From Bisbaumannia pacifica (lineage in GTDB: Bacteria; Pseudomonadota; Gammaproteobacteria; Pseudomonadales; Halomonadaceae): a stretch of DNA of 64,000 nt. Location: assembly GCF_007989625.1 (NCBI RefSeq), contig NZ_BJUK01000004.1:62001-126000 (forward strand), in the 5' to 3' direction. The position numbers and the translations under genes are program-made. This document shows, piece by piece, positions 46,385-55,518 of the stretch. Within the stretch, counting starts at the first letter, position 1; each line of letters begins with the position of its first letter. Below the pieces are notes generated by a model. That model was not told the DNA's origin. It saw only the letters and a program-made list of their open reading frames with translations, and made no database searches.

Positions 46385-46801
46385 TTAAGCGCGTACCAGG
46401 AAGATGGACGCTTGAGTATGGGTCGCGACCTTGCCGCCATGCGCCGGCAGAAGGGCATCCAGGTGGCGGGGCAGGTGAGTGCCCATGACCACCAGGTCGG
46501 CGCCGACGTCCTCGATCGCTTGGACCAGGACATCGTCGAGATCGACGGCGGGGTCGTGACTGATCACCACGCGAGCACTGACCGGCTGGCCATGCTCTGT
46601 GGTGTGCTGTTTGGCGAAGGCATCGAGTTTTTGTTGGTACTCTTCCGGGGTCCTGGCCAGGCTGCCCGGGGTCGAGGCGGTGACCCCCACATAGCAGACC
46701 TCGGCCTGGTAGAAGTTGGCCAGATCGGCCACGACTCGCAGGGTCTTGGCCAACTGGTCGAGGTGGGCCAGGTCCACCGGAACCATGATCTTCTTGTACA
46801 T
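46385..46801 (-). CDS. Universal stress protein (UspA) between two BCCT transporters
   Basis: The 138-residue product has the UspA start (MYKKIMVPVDLAHLDQ) and end (DLVVMGTHLPRHLDALL, ATHTQASIFLVRA). I chose ATG 46801 for its strong AGGAGG; an upstream ATG at 46849 adds 16 unrelated residues. The ATP-binding G-x2-G-x9-G(S/T) region reads GTHLPRHLDALLPAHGGKVAT and is not textbook. In Halomonas elongata the UspA protein TeaD modulates the TeaABC osmolyte transporter, so a similar regulatory role toward the flanking carriers is a reasonable inference. Confidence 0.85.
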   Translation of the reverse strand: MYKKIMVPVDLAHLDQLAKTLRVVADLANFYQAEVCYVGVTASTPGSLARTPEEYQQKLDAFAKQHTTEHGQPVSARVVISHDPAVDLDDVLVQAIEDVGADLVVMGTHLPRHLDALLPAHGGKVATHTQASIFLVRA

Positions 46802-46945
46802 CTTGCCCTCCTGGGTCGGCGGCCGTTGTGATTGTTCGTCAGACGCCATGACACCCTAATATTGTGACGCTTTATACAGGGAATGCCAGGGGAGTCGCCA
46901 ACGCTCCTCCCCCGGCAGGGTATCGATCCTGTGGTTAATGCGGCG

Positions 46946-48517
46946 TCAGACGGTGGCCAGTCGCTGGTTGCGTTGCTCCTCGCGCAGCCCCAGCGCCAGG
47001 CTGAAACACATCACCAGCAGCACCAGGGTGAAGGGCAGGCCGGTGGCCACGGCGCCCGCCTGCAGGGCGCTGAGGGCGGTGCTGCCGCCGCCGTAGAGCA
47101 GGACCCCGGCGATCACCCCTTCCAGGGTGGCCCAGAAAACCCGCTGGCTGCGCGGCGCATCGGTCTTGCCGCCGGCGGTGATGTTGTCGATCACCAGGGA
47201 ACCGGAGTCGGAGGAGGTGATAAAGAACACCAGTACCAGGACGATCGCCAGGCTGGAGGTGAGGGTGGTCATCGGCAGTTGTTCGAGCATATGGAACATC
47301 GCCAGGGAGACATCGCCGATGCCATTGGCCAGCTCGCCGACGCCCTCGGCGGATTGACGCAGGGCGGTGCCGCCGAAGGCGCTCATCCAGACGATGGTGA
47401 CCAGGGTGGGCACCAGCAGCACGGCGGTGAGGAATTCCCGCACGGTACGGCCGCGAGAGACGCGGGCGATAAACATGCCGACGAAGGGCGACCAGGAGAT
47501 CCACCAGGCCCAGTAGAAGACCGTCCAGCCGTGGTACCAGGTGGTGTCATCGCGACCGATCCAGTTGGAGAGCGGCACGATATGCCCCAGGTAATCCAGG
47601 GTGGTGGTGACCAGGCCATTGACGAACAGCAGGGTGCCGCCGGTGAACACCACGAACAGCAGCAGCACCAGGGCGATCACCATATTGATATTGGAAAATA
47701 GCTTCACCCCGCCGTCGATGCCGCGCCATACCGAGAACAGCGCCACCACGGTGACCAGCACGATAATCGCGATCTGGGTGCCCAGGGTATTGGGAATATC
47801 GAACAGATAGGCCAGGCCGCCGGCGGCCTGGGAGGCGCCGAAGCCCAGGGAGGTGGCCAGGCCGAAGATGGTCGCCAGCACCGCCACGATATCGATGGTG
47901 TGGCCGATCCAGCCCCGGGTGTACCGGCCCAGCAGCGGCGTGAAGGCGGAACGCAGGGTCAGCGGCAGGCCGCGGTTATAGGCGAAGAAGGCCAGCGACA
48001 GGCCGACCACGCCGTAGATGGCCCAGGGGTGCAGGCCCCAGTGGAACATGGTGGCGCCCATGGCGGCGCTGGCGCCCTCGGCGGTGCCGGCGGCGGCATT
48101 CAGCGGCGTGCCGTACCAGTCGGTGTAGTAGGCCACCGGTTCGGCCACGCTCCAGAACATCAGGCCGATGCCCATGCCGGCGGCGAACAGCATGGCGAAC
48201 CAGGAGAGCCGGGAGTACTCCGGACGCGCCTGGGCGCCACCCAGGCGGATGCGGCCCACCGGGAGCAGCACCAGCGCCAGGCAGAAGATCACGAAGAAGT
48301 TGCCGGCGATCATGAACAGCCAGTCGAAATGCTCGATGGACCAGCCGCGGGCGGCGCCCAGTTGGCCGTTGGCGGCATCGGGGTAGATCAGGGCGTAGAG
48401 GATAAAGGCCAGGATGGCCAAGGCGGAGAGGGGGAAGACGGGGTTGTGGAAGTCCAGCCCCATGATCTGCTTGTTGTCTTGGCCGGCGGTCAAGACCGGC
48501 GCATCGTCTTGCTTCAT
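46946..48517 (-). CDS. BCCT-family betaine/carnitine/choline transporter, second copy
   Basis: A 523-residue carrier with the same BCCT signatures as its neighbour (GMGIGLMFWSVAEPV, FHWGLHPWAIYGVVG, WWISWSPFVGMFIARVSRGR, FFITSSDSGSLVIDNIT) and a short N-terminal tail. The two copies are clearly related but not recent duplicates. It is divergent from the formate dehydrogenase genes, across a 274-bp gap (48518-48791) in which I see no further gene. Likely substrates are glycine betaine or other compatible solutes. Confidence 0.92.
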   Translation of the reverse strand: MKQDDAPVLTAGQDNKQIMGLDFHNPVFPLSALAILAFILYALIYPDAANGQLGAARGWSIEHFDWLFMIAGNFFVIFCLALVLLPVGRIRLGGAQARPEYSRLSWFAMLFAAGMGIGLMFWSVAEPVAYYTDWYGTPLNAAAGTAEGASAAMGATMFHWGLHPWAIYGVVGLSLAFFAYNRGLPLTLRSAFTPLLGRYTRGWIGHTIDIVAVLATIFGLATSLGFGASQAAGGLAYLFDIPNTLGTQIAIIVLVTVVALFSVWRGIDGGVKLFSNINMVIALVLLLFVVFTGGTLLFVNGLVTTTLDYLGHIVPLSNWIGRDDTTWYHGWTVFYWAWWISWSPFVGMFIARVSRGRTVREFLTAVLLVPTLVTIVWMSAFGGTALRQSAEGVGELANGIGDVSLAMFHMLEQLPMTTLTSSLAIVLVLVFFITSSDSGSLVIDNITAGGKTDAPRSQRVFWATLEGVIAGVLLYGGGSTALSALQAGAVATGLPFTLVLLVMCFSLALGLREEQRNQRLATV

Positions 48518-48791
48518 GGAAAGCCCTCGTTGTTATTGTCACGGGTGCCCCCTTTGAGATGCGGGGACCCAGGGCATTCTTGGCGCTGTTCGCCGTGGGG
48601 GGTGTCGTGAAAGCGACCTGCACATATCCGCGCCGAGGGCGAAGGAGGCTGCCCATGGCGGAGGAGGGGCTAACTCAGAGCGACCTCGACATGCCTGCTC
48701 GCTCGCCCTGTCGGCGCAGACGATTGCCCGGTGGCGGGGGTGGTGCCACCATGCCGATAATTGAGGTACCACCGATAACAACGAGCCCATC

Positions 48792-50510
48792 ATGACCGTC
48801 CAGACCGTGACCCCCACGCGCCGCTTCCGCGGCAAGCCCCGTGGCCGCGAGCTCGACCCCGCCGCCCTGGCCGGGCTGCGTGAGCTGCTCGGCGACGAGC
48901 GCCAGGATGCCTCGCTGCGCCGCCGCGACCTGCTGATCGAACACCTGCATGCCATCCAGGATGCCCGGGGCCATCTGGCGATGGTGGAGCTGCGCGCCCT
49001 GGCCAGCTTCATGAACCTGCCCATGGCGGCGGTCTATGAGACCGCGACCTTCTACGCCCACTTCGACGTGGTGCATGACGACCAGCAGGCCCCCCCGGCA
49101 TTGACCATCCGCGTCTGCGACTCGCTCTCCTGCCAACTGGCCGGCGCCGAGGCGCTGCGCGCCGAGCTGGAAGCGGGCCTCGACGCCGAGGCGGTGCGGG
49201 TACTGCGGGCGCCCTGCATGGGGCGCTGCGACACGGCGCCGGTGGTGGAGGTGGGCCATCGCCACCTGGGCCGGGCCGATGCGGCCCGGGTGCGGGCGGC
49301 CATCGAGGCCGGCGAGACGCATCCCGAGTCCATCGACTGGCAGCGCCTCGATGCCTACCGCTGCGAGGGTGGCTTCGAGCTGCTCCAGGCCTGCCACGAC
49401 GGCGCGGTGACGGTGGAGGCGCTGATGGAGGCGATGCAGCAGGCCAACCTGCGCGGCCTGGGCGGTGCCGGCTTCCCGACCTTCAAGAAGTGGCACTTCG
49501 TGCGTGCCGAGGCGGGCCCGCGCTACTGCGCCATCAACGCCGACGAGGGCGAGCCCGGCACCTTCAAGGATCGCTACTACCTGGAGCGGGCCCCGCATCG
49601 CTTCCTGGAAGGTGCCCTGGTCAGCGCCTGGGCGGTGGAGGCCGAGGCCCTCTATATCTACCTGCGCGACGAGTACCCGGGCCTGCATGGCGTGTTGCGC
49701 GAGGCGATCGCCGAACTCGAGGCCGCCGGCCTGGTGGCACCGGGCTATATCGTGGTGCGGCGTGGCGCCGGCGCCTATATCTGCGGCGAGGAGTCGGCGA
49801 TGATCGAGTCCCTGGAGGGCAAGCCGGGCAAGCCCCGCCATCGTCCGCCCTTCGTCGCCCAGAAGGGCCTCTTCGACCGCCCCACCCTGGTCAACAACGT
49901 GGAGACCGTCTACTGGATCCCGCTGATCTGGCAGCGCGGCGCCGAGGCCTTCGCGAGCCAGGGCCGCCATGGCCGGGTGGGGCTGCGCAGCTTCTCGGTC
50001 TCCGGCCGGGTCAAGCGACCCGGGGTGCACCTGGCCCCGGCGGGCATCACCCTCAACGAGCTGATCGAGGAGTACTGCGGCGGCATGGCCGACGGCCATC
50101 GCCTGGCCGCCTACCTGCCCGGCGGCGCCTCCGGTGGCATCCTGCCGGCCGCCAAGGCGGACATCCCCCTGGACTTCGATACCCTCCAGGAGCACGGCTG
50201 CTTTATCGGCTCGGCGGCGGTGATGGTGCTCTCCGACCGGGACGACCTGCGCGCCGTGGCCACCAACCTGCTGGCCTTCTTCGCCGACGAGTCCTGTGGC
50301 CAGTGCACGCCCTGCCGGGTGGGCACCGAGAAGATGCTGACCCTGCTCGAGGGCGACGAATGGGACGCCGAGGTCCTGACGCGCTTGTCGCAGGTGATGA
50401 TGGACGCCTCCATCTGCGGCCTCGGTCAGGCGGCCCCCAACCCGGTGCTGGGGCTGCTCAAGGATTTCCGCGGTGAACTCGCCGCCCAGAACGTGATCGT
50501 CAAGGGGTAA
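48792..50510 (+). CDS. NAD-dependent formate dehydrogenase beta subunit (NuoE-NuoF fusion)
   Basis: This subunit carries electrons from the formate-oxidising subunit to NAD. The 572-residue protein fuses a NuoE-like [2Fe-2S] domain (about residues 20-160; CDSLSC and CMGRCD) to a NuoF-like domain (GLGGAGFPTFKKW and NADEGEPGTFKDR for FMN/NADH, then ESCGQCTPCRVGT as the [4Fe-4S] ligands). The fused form matches the beta subunit of methylotroph FDH1 rather than the split FdsG/FdsB. It is followed by the alpha subunit after 5 bp. Confidence 0.92.
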   Translation: MTVQTVTPTRRFRGKPRGRELDPAALAGLRELLGDERQDASLRRRDLLIEHLHAIQDARGHLAMVELRALASFMNLPMAAVYETATFYAHFDVVHDDQQAPPALTIRVCDSLSCQLAGAEALRAELEAGLDAEAVRVLRAPCMGRCDTAPVVEVGHRHLGRADAARVRAAIEAGETHPESIDWQRLDAYRCEGGFELLQACHDGAVTVEALMEAMQQANLRGLGGAGFPTFKKWHFVRAEAGPRYCAINADEGEPGTFKDRYYLERAPHRFLEGALVSAWAVEAEALYIYLRDEYPGLHGVLREAIAELEAAGLVAPGYIVVRRGAGAYICGEESAMIESLEGKPGKPRHRPPFVAQKGLFDRPTLVNNVETVYWIPLIWQRGAEAFASQGRHGRVGLRSFSVSGRVKRPGVHLAPAGITLNELIEEYCGGMADGHRLAAYLPGGASGGILPAAKADIPLDFDTLQEHGCFIGSAAVMVLSDRDDLRAVATNLLAFFADESCGQCTPCRVGTEKMLTLLEGDEWDAEVLTRLSQVMMDASICGLGQAAPNPVLGLLKDFRGELAAQNVIVKG

Positions 50511-50515
50511 GGGAG

Positions 50516-53359
50516 ATGAGCATGACCGAACCGAGCTCAAGCACAGGCTTTACCCTGACCCTGGATGGCGTGGAAGTGAGCGCTTACCGGGGCGAGACCC
50601 TCTGGCAGGTGGCCAAGCGCGCCGGCGAGACCATTCCGCACCTCTGCTTCAAGGACGCCAGCGGCTACCGCGCCGACGGCAACTGTCGCGCCTGCATGGT
50701 GGAGATCGAGGGCGAGCGCGCCCTGGCCGCCAGCTGCCTGCGCGAGGCGGCGCCGGGCATGGTGGTCAAGAGCGCCGACTCCGAGCGGGCGCGCACCGCC
50801 CGGGAAGGCGTCATGGAGCTGCTGCTGGTCGACCAGCCGGCGCGTGACGACAGTCCCGATCGCTCCAGCCACTTCTGGGCCATGGCCGACCAGCTGGCCA
50901 TCGACGCCACGGCGGTGCGTGAGCGGCTGCCGACCCGTCGCCAGGGCGCGGTGCATCATGTGGCCCCCCGTGAGGACTCACTCACGCATGCGCAGGGCCA
51001 TGACGACAGCCACTCCGCCATGCGCGTCAATCTCGATGCCTGCATCGAGTGCAACCTCTGCGTGCGCGCCTGTCGCGAGGTGCAGGTCAACGACGTCATC
51101 GGCCTGGCCCACCGCGGCTCGGCTTCGAAGATCGTCTTCGACTTCGACGACCCCATGGGCGACAGCACCTGCGTGGCCTGCGGCGAGTGCGTCCAGGCCT
51201 GCCCCACCGGTGCCCTGATGCCCGCCACCCTGGTCGACCAGGCGGGCCATGGCGACTCCGCGGCGGCCGACCGCCGCGTCGACTCGGTGTGCCCCTACTG
51301 CGGGGTGGGCTGCCAGCTCACCTACCATATCAAGGACGACGAGATCCTCTTCGTGGAGGGGCGTGACGGCCCCTCCAACGCGAACCGCCTGTGCGTCAAG
51401 GGGCGCTTCGGCTACGACTACCCGCGTCACCCGTCGCGGTTGACCACGCCGCTGATCCGCAAGCCCAGGATCGCCAAGGGCATCGATCCGGCCTTCGATC
51501 CGGCGAATCCTTTGACCCACTTCCGCGAGGCGAGCTGGGACGAGGCCCTGGACGTCGCCGCCCGGGGGCTCGTCGACCTCAAGGCGGCCCACGGCCCGGC
51601 GGCACTGGCCGGCTTCGGCAGCGCCAAGTGCTCCAACGAGGAGGCCTGGCTGTTCCAGAAGCTGGTGCGCACCGGCTTCGGCTCCAACCATGTGGACCAC
51701 TGCACCCGGCTGTGCCATGCCAGCTCGGTGGCGGCGCTGATGGAATGCATCGGCTCCGGCGCCGTGACCGCCTCCTTTATGCAGGCCAGCGAGGCCGACG
51801 TGGTGATCCTCACCGGTTGCAACCCGGCGGTGAACCATCCGGTGGCGGCGACCTTCTTCAAGCAGGCCGCCAAGCGCGGCACCAAGATCCTGATCCTCGA
51901 CCCCCGTGGCCAGGCCCTGGATGCCTATGCCCACCGGAGCGTGCGCTTCTCGCCGGGGGCCGACGTGGCGCTGTTCAACGCCATGCTCAATGTGATCATC
52001 ACCGAGGGGCTCTACGACGAGGCCTATATCGCCCAGCACACCGAGGGCTTCGAGGCCCTCGAGGCCCATGTGGTGGACATGACCCCCGAGGCGATGAGCG
52101 GCCTATGCGGCGTCGAGCCGGAGACCATCCGCGAGGTGGCGCGGCTCTACGCCACCGCCGAGCGGGCGATGATCTTCTGGGGCATGGGCATCTCCCAGCA
52201 TACTCACGGCACCGACAACGCCCGCTGCCTGATCTCGCTGGCCCTGGCCTGCGGTCAGACCGGGCGCCCCGGCACCGGCCTGCACCCGCTGCGCGGCCAG
52301 AACAACGTCCAGGGCGCCTCCGACGCGGGCCTGATCCCCATGGTGATGCCCGACTACCAGCCGGTCAGCGACGCCCAGGTGCGCGCCGCCTTCGAGGAGC
52401 TGTGGAACACGCCCCTGGACCCGGAGCCGGGCCTCACCGTGGTGGAGATCATGGATGCCATCCATGCCGGCACCATCAAGGGCATGTATATCCAGGGCGA
52501 GAACCCGGCGATGTCCGACCCGGACCTGGAGCATGCCCGCCAGGCGCTCGGCGAGCTCGAGCACCTGGTGGTGCAGGACCTCTTCGTCACCGAGACCGCC
52601 CAGTTCGCCGACGTGATCCTGCCGGCCTCGGCGTGGCCGGAGAAGGACGGCAGCGTCACCAACACCAACCGCCAGGTGCAGCTGGGCCGCGCGGCCCTGC
52701 CGCTGCCGGGGCAGGCCAAGCCGGACTGGTGGATCATCCAGGAGATCGCCAAGCGCTTCGGCCTGGGCTGGGACTACCAGCACCCGCGGGACGTCTTCGC
52801 CGAGATGAAGCGCGGCATGCCGTCTTTGGACCATATCTCCTGGGAGCGCCTGGAGCGGGAGCAGTCGGTGACCTATCCCTGCCCGGCGGAGGATGCCCCG
52901 GGCGCCGACGTGGTCTTTAGCGATGCCTTCCCCACCGCCAGCGGGCGGGCGAAATTCTCGCCCACCCGGCCGCTGCCGCCGGACGAGCCGGTGGATGATG
53001 CCTTCCCCACGGTGCTGACCACCGGGCGACAGCTCGAGCACTGGCATACCGGCTCCATGACCCGCCGGGCCACCGTGCTCGACGACCTGGAGCCGGAGGC
53101 GGTGGCCAGCCTGGCGCCCGGGGAGCTGGCGAGGCTGGGCCTGGCCCCGGGGGATGCGCTGACCATCACCACCCGCCGGGGGGCCATCACCCTCAGGGCG
53201 CGGATCGATCCGGCGATGCCGGAGGGCATGGTCTTCGTGCCCTTCTGCTACGGGGAGGCCGCCGCCAACCTGCTGACCAACCCGGCCCTCGACCCCTATG
53301 GGAAGATTCCGGAATTCAAATACGCGGCCTGTCGCCTGAGTCCGGCCGACGCGGCCTGA
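50516..53359 (+). CDS. Formate dehydrogenase alpha subunit (Mo/W-bis-MGD, Cys type)
   Basis: The 947-residue catalytic subunit oxidises formate to CO2. The N-terminal [2Fe-2S] domain has CFKDASGYRADGNCRACMV. Two [4Fe-4S] motifs follow (CIECNLCVRACREV, CVACGECVQACPTG), then the MopB [4Fe-4S] site (CPYCGVGCQL). The active-site ligand is Cys400 in HCTRLCHASSVAA, not selenocysteine. The C-terminal molybdopterin-binding domain contains TGRQLEHWHTGSMTRR. No transmembrane or twin-arginine signal is seen, so it is cytoplasmic. ATG 50522 is an alternative start. It consumes formate made from betaine-derived formaldehyde. Confidence 0.94.
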   Translation: MSMTEPSSSTGFTLTLDGVEVSAYRGETLWQVAKRAGETIPHLCFKDASGYRADGNCRACMVEIEGERALAASCLREAAPGMVVKSADSERARTAREGVMELLLVDQPARDDSPDRSSHFWAMADQLAIDATAVRERLPTRRQGAVHHVAPREDSLTHAQGHDDSHSAMRVNLDACIECNLCVRACREVQVNDVIGLAHRGSASKIVFDFDDPMGDSTCVACGECVQACPTGALMPATLVDQAGHGDSAAADRRVDSVCPYCGVGCQLTYHIKDDEILFVEGRDGPSNANRLCVKGRFGYDYPRHPSRLTTPLIRKPRIAKGIDPAFDPANPLTHFREASWDEALDVAARGLVDLKAAHGPAALAGFGSAKCSNEEAWLFQKLVRTGFGSNHVDHCTRLCHASSVAALMECIGSGAVTASFMQASEADVVILTGCNPAVNHPVAATFFKQAAKRGTKILILDPRGQALDAYAHRSVRFSPGADVALFNAMLNVIITEGLYDEAYIAQHTEGFEALEAHVVDMTPEAMSGLCGVEPETIREVARLYATAERAMIFWGMGISQHTHGTDNARCLISLALACGQTGRPGTGLHPLRGQNNVQGASDAGLIPMVMPDYQPVSDAQVRAAFEELWNTPLDPEPGLTVVEIMDAIHAGTIKGMYIQGENPAMSDPDLEHARQALGELEHLVVQDLFVTETAQFADVILPASAWPEKDGSVTNTNRQVQLGRAALPLPGQAKPDWWIIQEIAKRFGLGWDYQHPRDVFAEMKRGMPSLDHISWERLEREQSVTYPCPAEDAPGADVVFSDAFPTASGRAKFSPTRPLPPDEPVDDAFPTVLTTGRQLEHWHTGSMTRRATVLDDLEPEAVASLAPGELARLGLAPGDALTITTRRGAITLRARIDPAMPEGMVFVPFCYGEAAANLLTNPALDPYGKIPEFKYAACRLSPADAA

Positions 53360-53425
53360 GCACCGGGCGGGGCCGGCGTCGTCCGGTCTCGCCCCTGACC
53401 CGCCCCACGACTGGAGGGCCAACCC

Positions 53426-53665
53426 ATGATGATCGCCGACCTGATCGATGGCGAAGACTTCCGCAATCGCCTGGTGGCCCTGGGGATTCGCATCCCCGAG
53501 GGGGCCTGTCCCGAGACCTGCGCGCGCATGGCGCTGCTCAAGCACGTGGAGGTGGGGGTGCCCGGCCTCCAGGACCTGGTGCGCGAGCTCAGCGAACAGA
53601 CCGATGTGATGCTGCCCTCGGTGCGCCAGGCCCTGGAGCGCTACCTGCTGCCGGGGCTACGTTAG
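53426..53665 (+). CDS. Small protein downstream of formate dehydrogenase, unknown
   Basis: A 79-residue protein with a good GGAGG site and the same strand as the formate dehydrogenase genes, 66 bp after the alpha subunit. It contains CPETCARMALLKH and ends in a helical segment (LPSVRQALERYLLPGLR). Position suggests the delta/accessory subunit (FdsD-like), but the sequence does not clearly match the FdsD proteins I know, so I leave it unnamed. Two adjacent ATGs (53426, 53429) are equivalent. Confidence 0.65.
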   Translation: MMIADLIDGEDFRNRLVALGIRIPEGACPETCARMALLKHVEVGVPGLQDLVRELSEQTDVMLPSVRQALERYLLPGLR

Positions 53666-53682
53666 GCTAATCGCCGATCTCC

Positions 53683-53760
53683 TGTGGGAGCTCAGCTCCG
53701 CTGAGCGATTGGCGCCGTCAGGCGCCCTGGCCTATCACTCGGCATAACCGAGTTCCCACA
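53683..53760. repeat. Intergenic palindromic (REP-like) element, copy 6
   Basis: TGTGGGAGCTCAGCTCCGCT at one end and GTTCCCACA at the other, with GGCGCCGTCAGGCGCC inside. Same family as the other five locations. Confidence 0.8.
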
Positions 53761-53796
53761 ACACCACCACTGCTGAGCCATCCGGCTTAGTGAGAG

Positions 53797-53820
53797 CGCG
53801 GCGCCCCCTGGGGCGCCGCG
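53797..53820. terminator. Hairpin downstream of gbcA (distal)
   Basis: An 11-bp stem CGCGGCGCCCC / GGGGCGCCGCG with a two-base spacer, between the 79-residue gene and gbcA. It has no strong T run on either strand. Confidence 0.55.
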
Positions 53821-53846
53821 TCTGTTTCGGTCCTGCGGCCGGAAAG

Positions 53847-53875
53847 CAACAGGCCCGCCGATGGCGGGCCTGTTG
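53847..53875 (-). terminator. Terminator of gbcA (minus strand)
   Basis: A perfect 13-bp stem (CAACAGGCCCGCC / GGCGGGCCTGTTG) with a three-base loop, 28 bp beyond the gbcA stop. The minus-strand tail is only GCTTTCC. Confidence 0.75.
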
Positions 53876-53902
53876 GGTTATGACGGGGCAGAACGAAGGG
53901 GC

Positions 53903-55189
53903 TTAGCCCTGCACCACCTTGAGCTCCGGGGCGGTGCTGCCGAGGTTCTCCAGCAGGCGCTCGCCGTACCAATCGAGGAAGTCGATCACGCCGAACTCGT
54001 AGGTCTCGGAGTAAGGGCCCGGCTCGTAGGCCTTGGAGTTGATGCCGCGCTGATTCTCCTCGGCCAGGCGACGATCCTGGTCGTTGGTGGCGTCCCACAC
54101 CTTGCGCATCTCGACGGGATCGTAGTCGACCCCTTCCACGGCGTCCTTGTGCACCAGCCACTTGGTGGTCACCAGGGTCTGCTGGGGCCCCAGCGGCAGT
54201 ACCCGGAAGACGATGGCGTGATCGCCCATGAAGTGGTTCCAGGAGTTGGGCAGATGGAGGATGCGCAGCGAGCCCAGGTCGGCGTTCTGGATGCGCCCCA
54301 TCAGCTTCTGGCAGGCGGGCTTGCCGTCCATGGTCATGGAGACGGCGCCGTCCAGCAGCGGGGTGCGGGTCAGGCGATTGCGCTTGCCGAAGCGCTTGAG
54401 CTGCCAGGGCACCTGCTGGGCGTCCCAGTCGGCCTGCTTCTGGGCCACCAGGGCCTTGTAGGCGGGAGTGGCGCGGGGATCGTCGGTGTCGTCGAACTCC
54501 TGCAGGGAGTTGAGCAGCTCCGGGTGCGAGCCGTTGCAGTGGTAGCACTCGCGGTTGTTCTCGATCACCAGCTTCCAGTTGGCCTGCTCGACGATGGAGG
54601 ACTCCACCGCCACCTTGGTGTTCTCCATGTCGTAGGGTTCGAGGTAGTGATTCAGGGTGGCCAGGAAGTCGTCGATGGCCGGCGGCTCGTCGGCCAGGCT
54701 GACGAAGATGAACCCGCCCCCGGTCTTCACCTGCACCGGCTTGAGGCCGTACTGGTTGAGGTCGAAGTTCTCGCCCATGTCGGAGCCGGCGAACAGCAGG
54801 CGGCCGTCCAGCTCGTAGGTCCACTGGTGGTAGGGGCAGACCAGCTTGGCGACCTTGCCCTTCTCCTTGACGCACAGCCGCGAGCCGCGGTGACGGCAGA
54901 CGTTGTGGAAACCATGCACCTGACCGTCATTGCCGCGCACCAGGATCACCGGGTTGTCGCCGATCTCCACGGTCATGAAGTTGCCCTTGGTGGGAATCTC
55001 GCTGGTCATGCCGGCGAAGAGCCACTCCTTGCCGAAGATCTCCTGCATATCCAGGGCGAAGACACGCTCGTCATTGTAGAAAGGCTGGGGCAGGGAGAAA
55101 TTGCGCTGACGACTGCGCAGCATCTCTGCGGTGGCTTCCCGGGCGGGGGCCAGCGGATCGTCCAGACGAGCGAGGGGCTTGGATTCCAT
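53903..55189 (-). CDS. gbcA: Glycine betaine monooxygenase, Rieske oxygenase subunit GbcA
   Basis: GbcA hydroxylates a methyl group of glycine betaine, giving dimethylglycine and formaldehyde. The 428-residue protein has the Rieske [2Fe-2S] ligands (CRHRGSRLC and CPYHQWTYELDG, about residues 95-135) and the mononuclear iron motif ENNRECYHCNGSHPEL (about 205-220). ATG 55189 has GAGGA at the right distance; upstream in-frame ATGs do not. It is divergent from its reductase gbcB over 329 bp, as in Pseudomonas, where both are activated by GbdR. Confidence 0.94.
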   Translation of the reverse strand: MESKPLARLDDPLAPAREATAEMLRSRQRNFSLPQPFYNDERVFALDMQEIFGKEWLFAGMTSEIPTKGNFMTVEIGDNPVILVRGNDGQVHGFHNVCRHRGSRLCVKEKGKVAKLVCPYHQWTYELDGRLLFAGSDMGENFDLNQYGLKPVQVKTGGGFIFVSLADEPPAIDDFLATLNHYLEPYDMENTKVAVESSIVEQANWKLVIENNRECYHCNGSHPELLNSLQEFDDTDDPRATPAYKALVAQKQADWDAQQVPWQLKRFGKRNRLTRTPLLDGAVSMTMDGKPACQKLMGRIQNADLGSLRILHLPNSWNHFMGDHAIVFRVLPLGPQQTLVTTKWLVHKDAVEGVDYDPVEMRKVWDATNDQDRRLAEENQRGINSKAYEPGPYSETYEFGVIDFLDWYGERLLENLGSTAPELKVVQG

Positions 55190-55307
55190 GGGGCACATCC
55201 TCATTACAGGCGGCGGGTCAGGCCGAGTCATTGTTGATTGTGAGCTTCGTCAGCGGCAGGGCGCGCTGCATCGGCGTGCCCCTGATTTGCGGCGAGTGTG
55301 GATCAGA

Positions 55308-55336
55308 GTCGCAACAGGCAGTTATCTGCTGGCGAC
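55308..55336. promoter_or_regulatory. Inverted repeat in the gbcA-gbcB divergent promoter region
   Basis: GTCGC...CAG.CAG and CTGCTG..GCGAC form an imperfect dyad centred near 55322, about 120 bp from gbcA and 180 bp from gbcB. A GbdR site is expected in this gap, but I cannot say this is it. No gene is seen elsewhere in 55190-55518. Confidence 0.4.
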
Positions 55337-55518
55337 AGAAGGTGATACGCCGGCGACGCCGGGCGAAATTACGCCCCCGGGGCCTGGATGCCAGGGATAT
55401 GCCCGTGTCGTGAACAGGCATGTGATGACGCTATCCCTTGGCGCAAAATTCGCTCAACGACAAGCGGTGGCACCGCGGTCGGAGACAGCCCCCATGGTGC
55501 AGCCCAGGCGAACCGATA

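Noticed and set aside
50516-53359. Selenocysteine-containing formate dehydrogenase
   Set aside because: The active-site codon at 51713 is TGC (Cys400); no in-frame TGA occurs.
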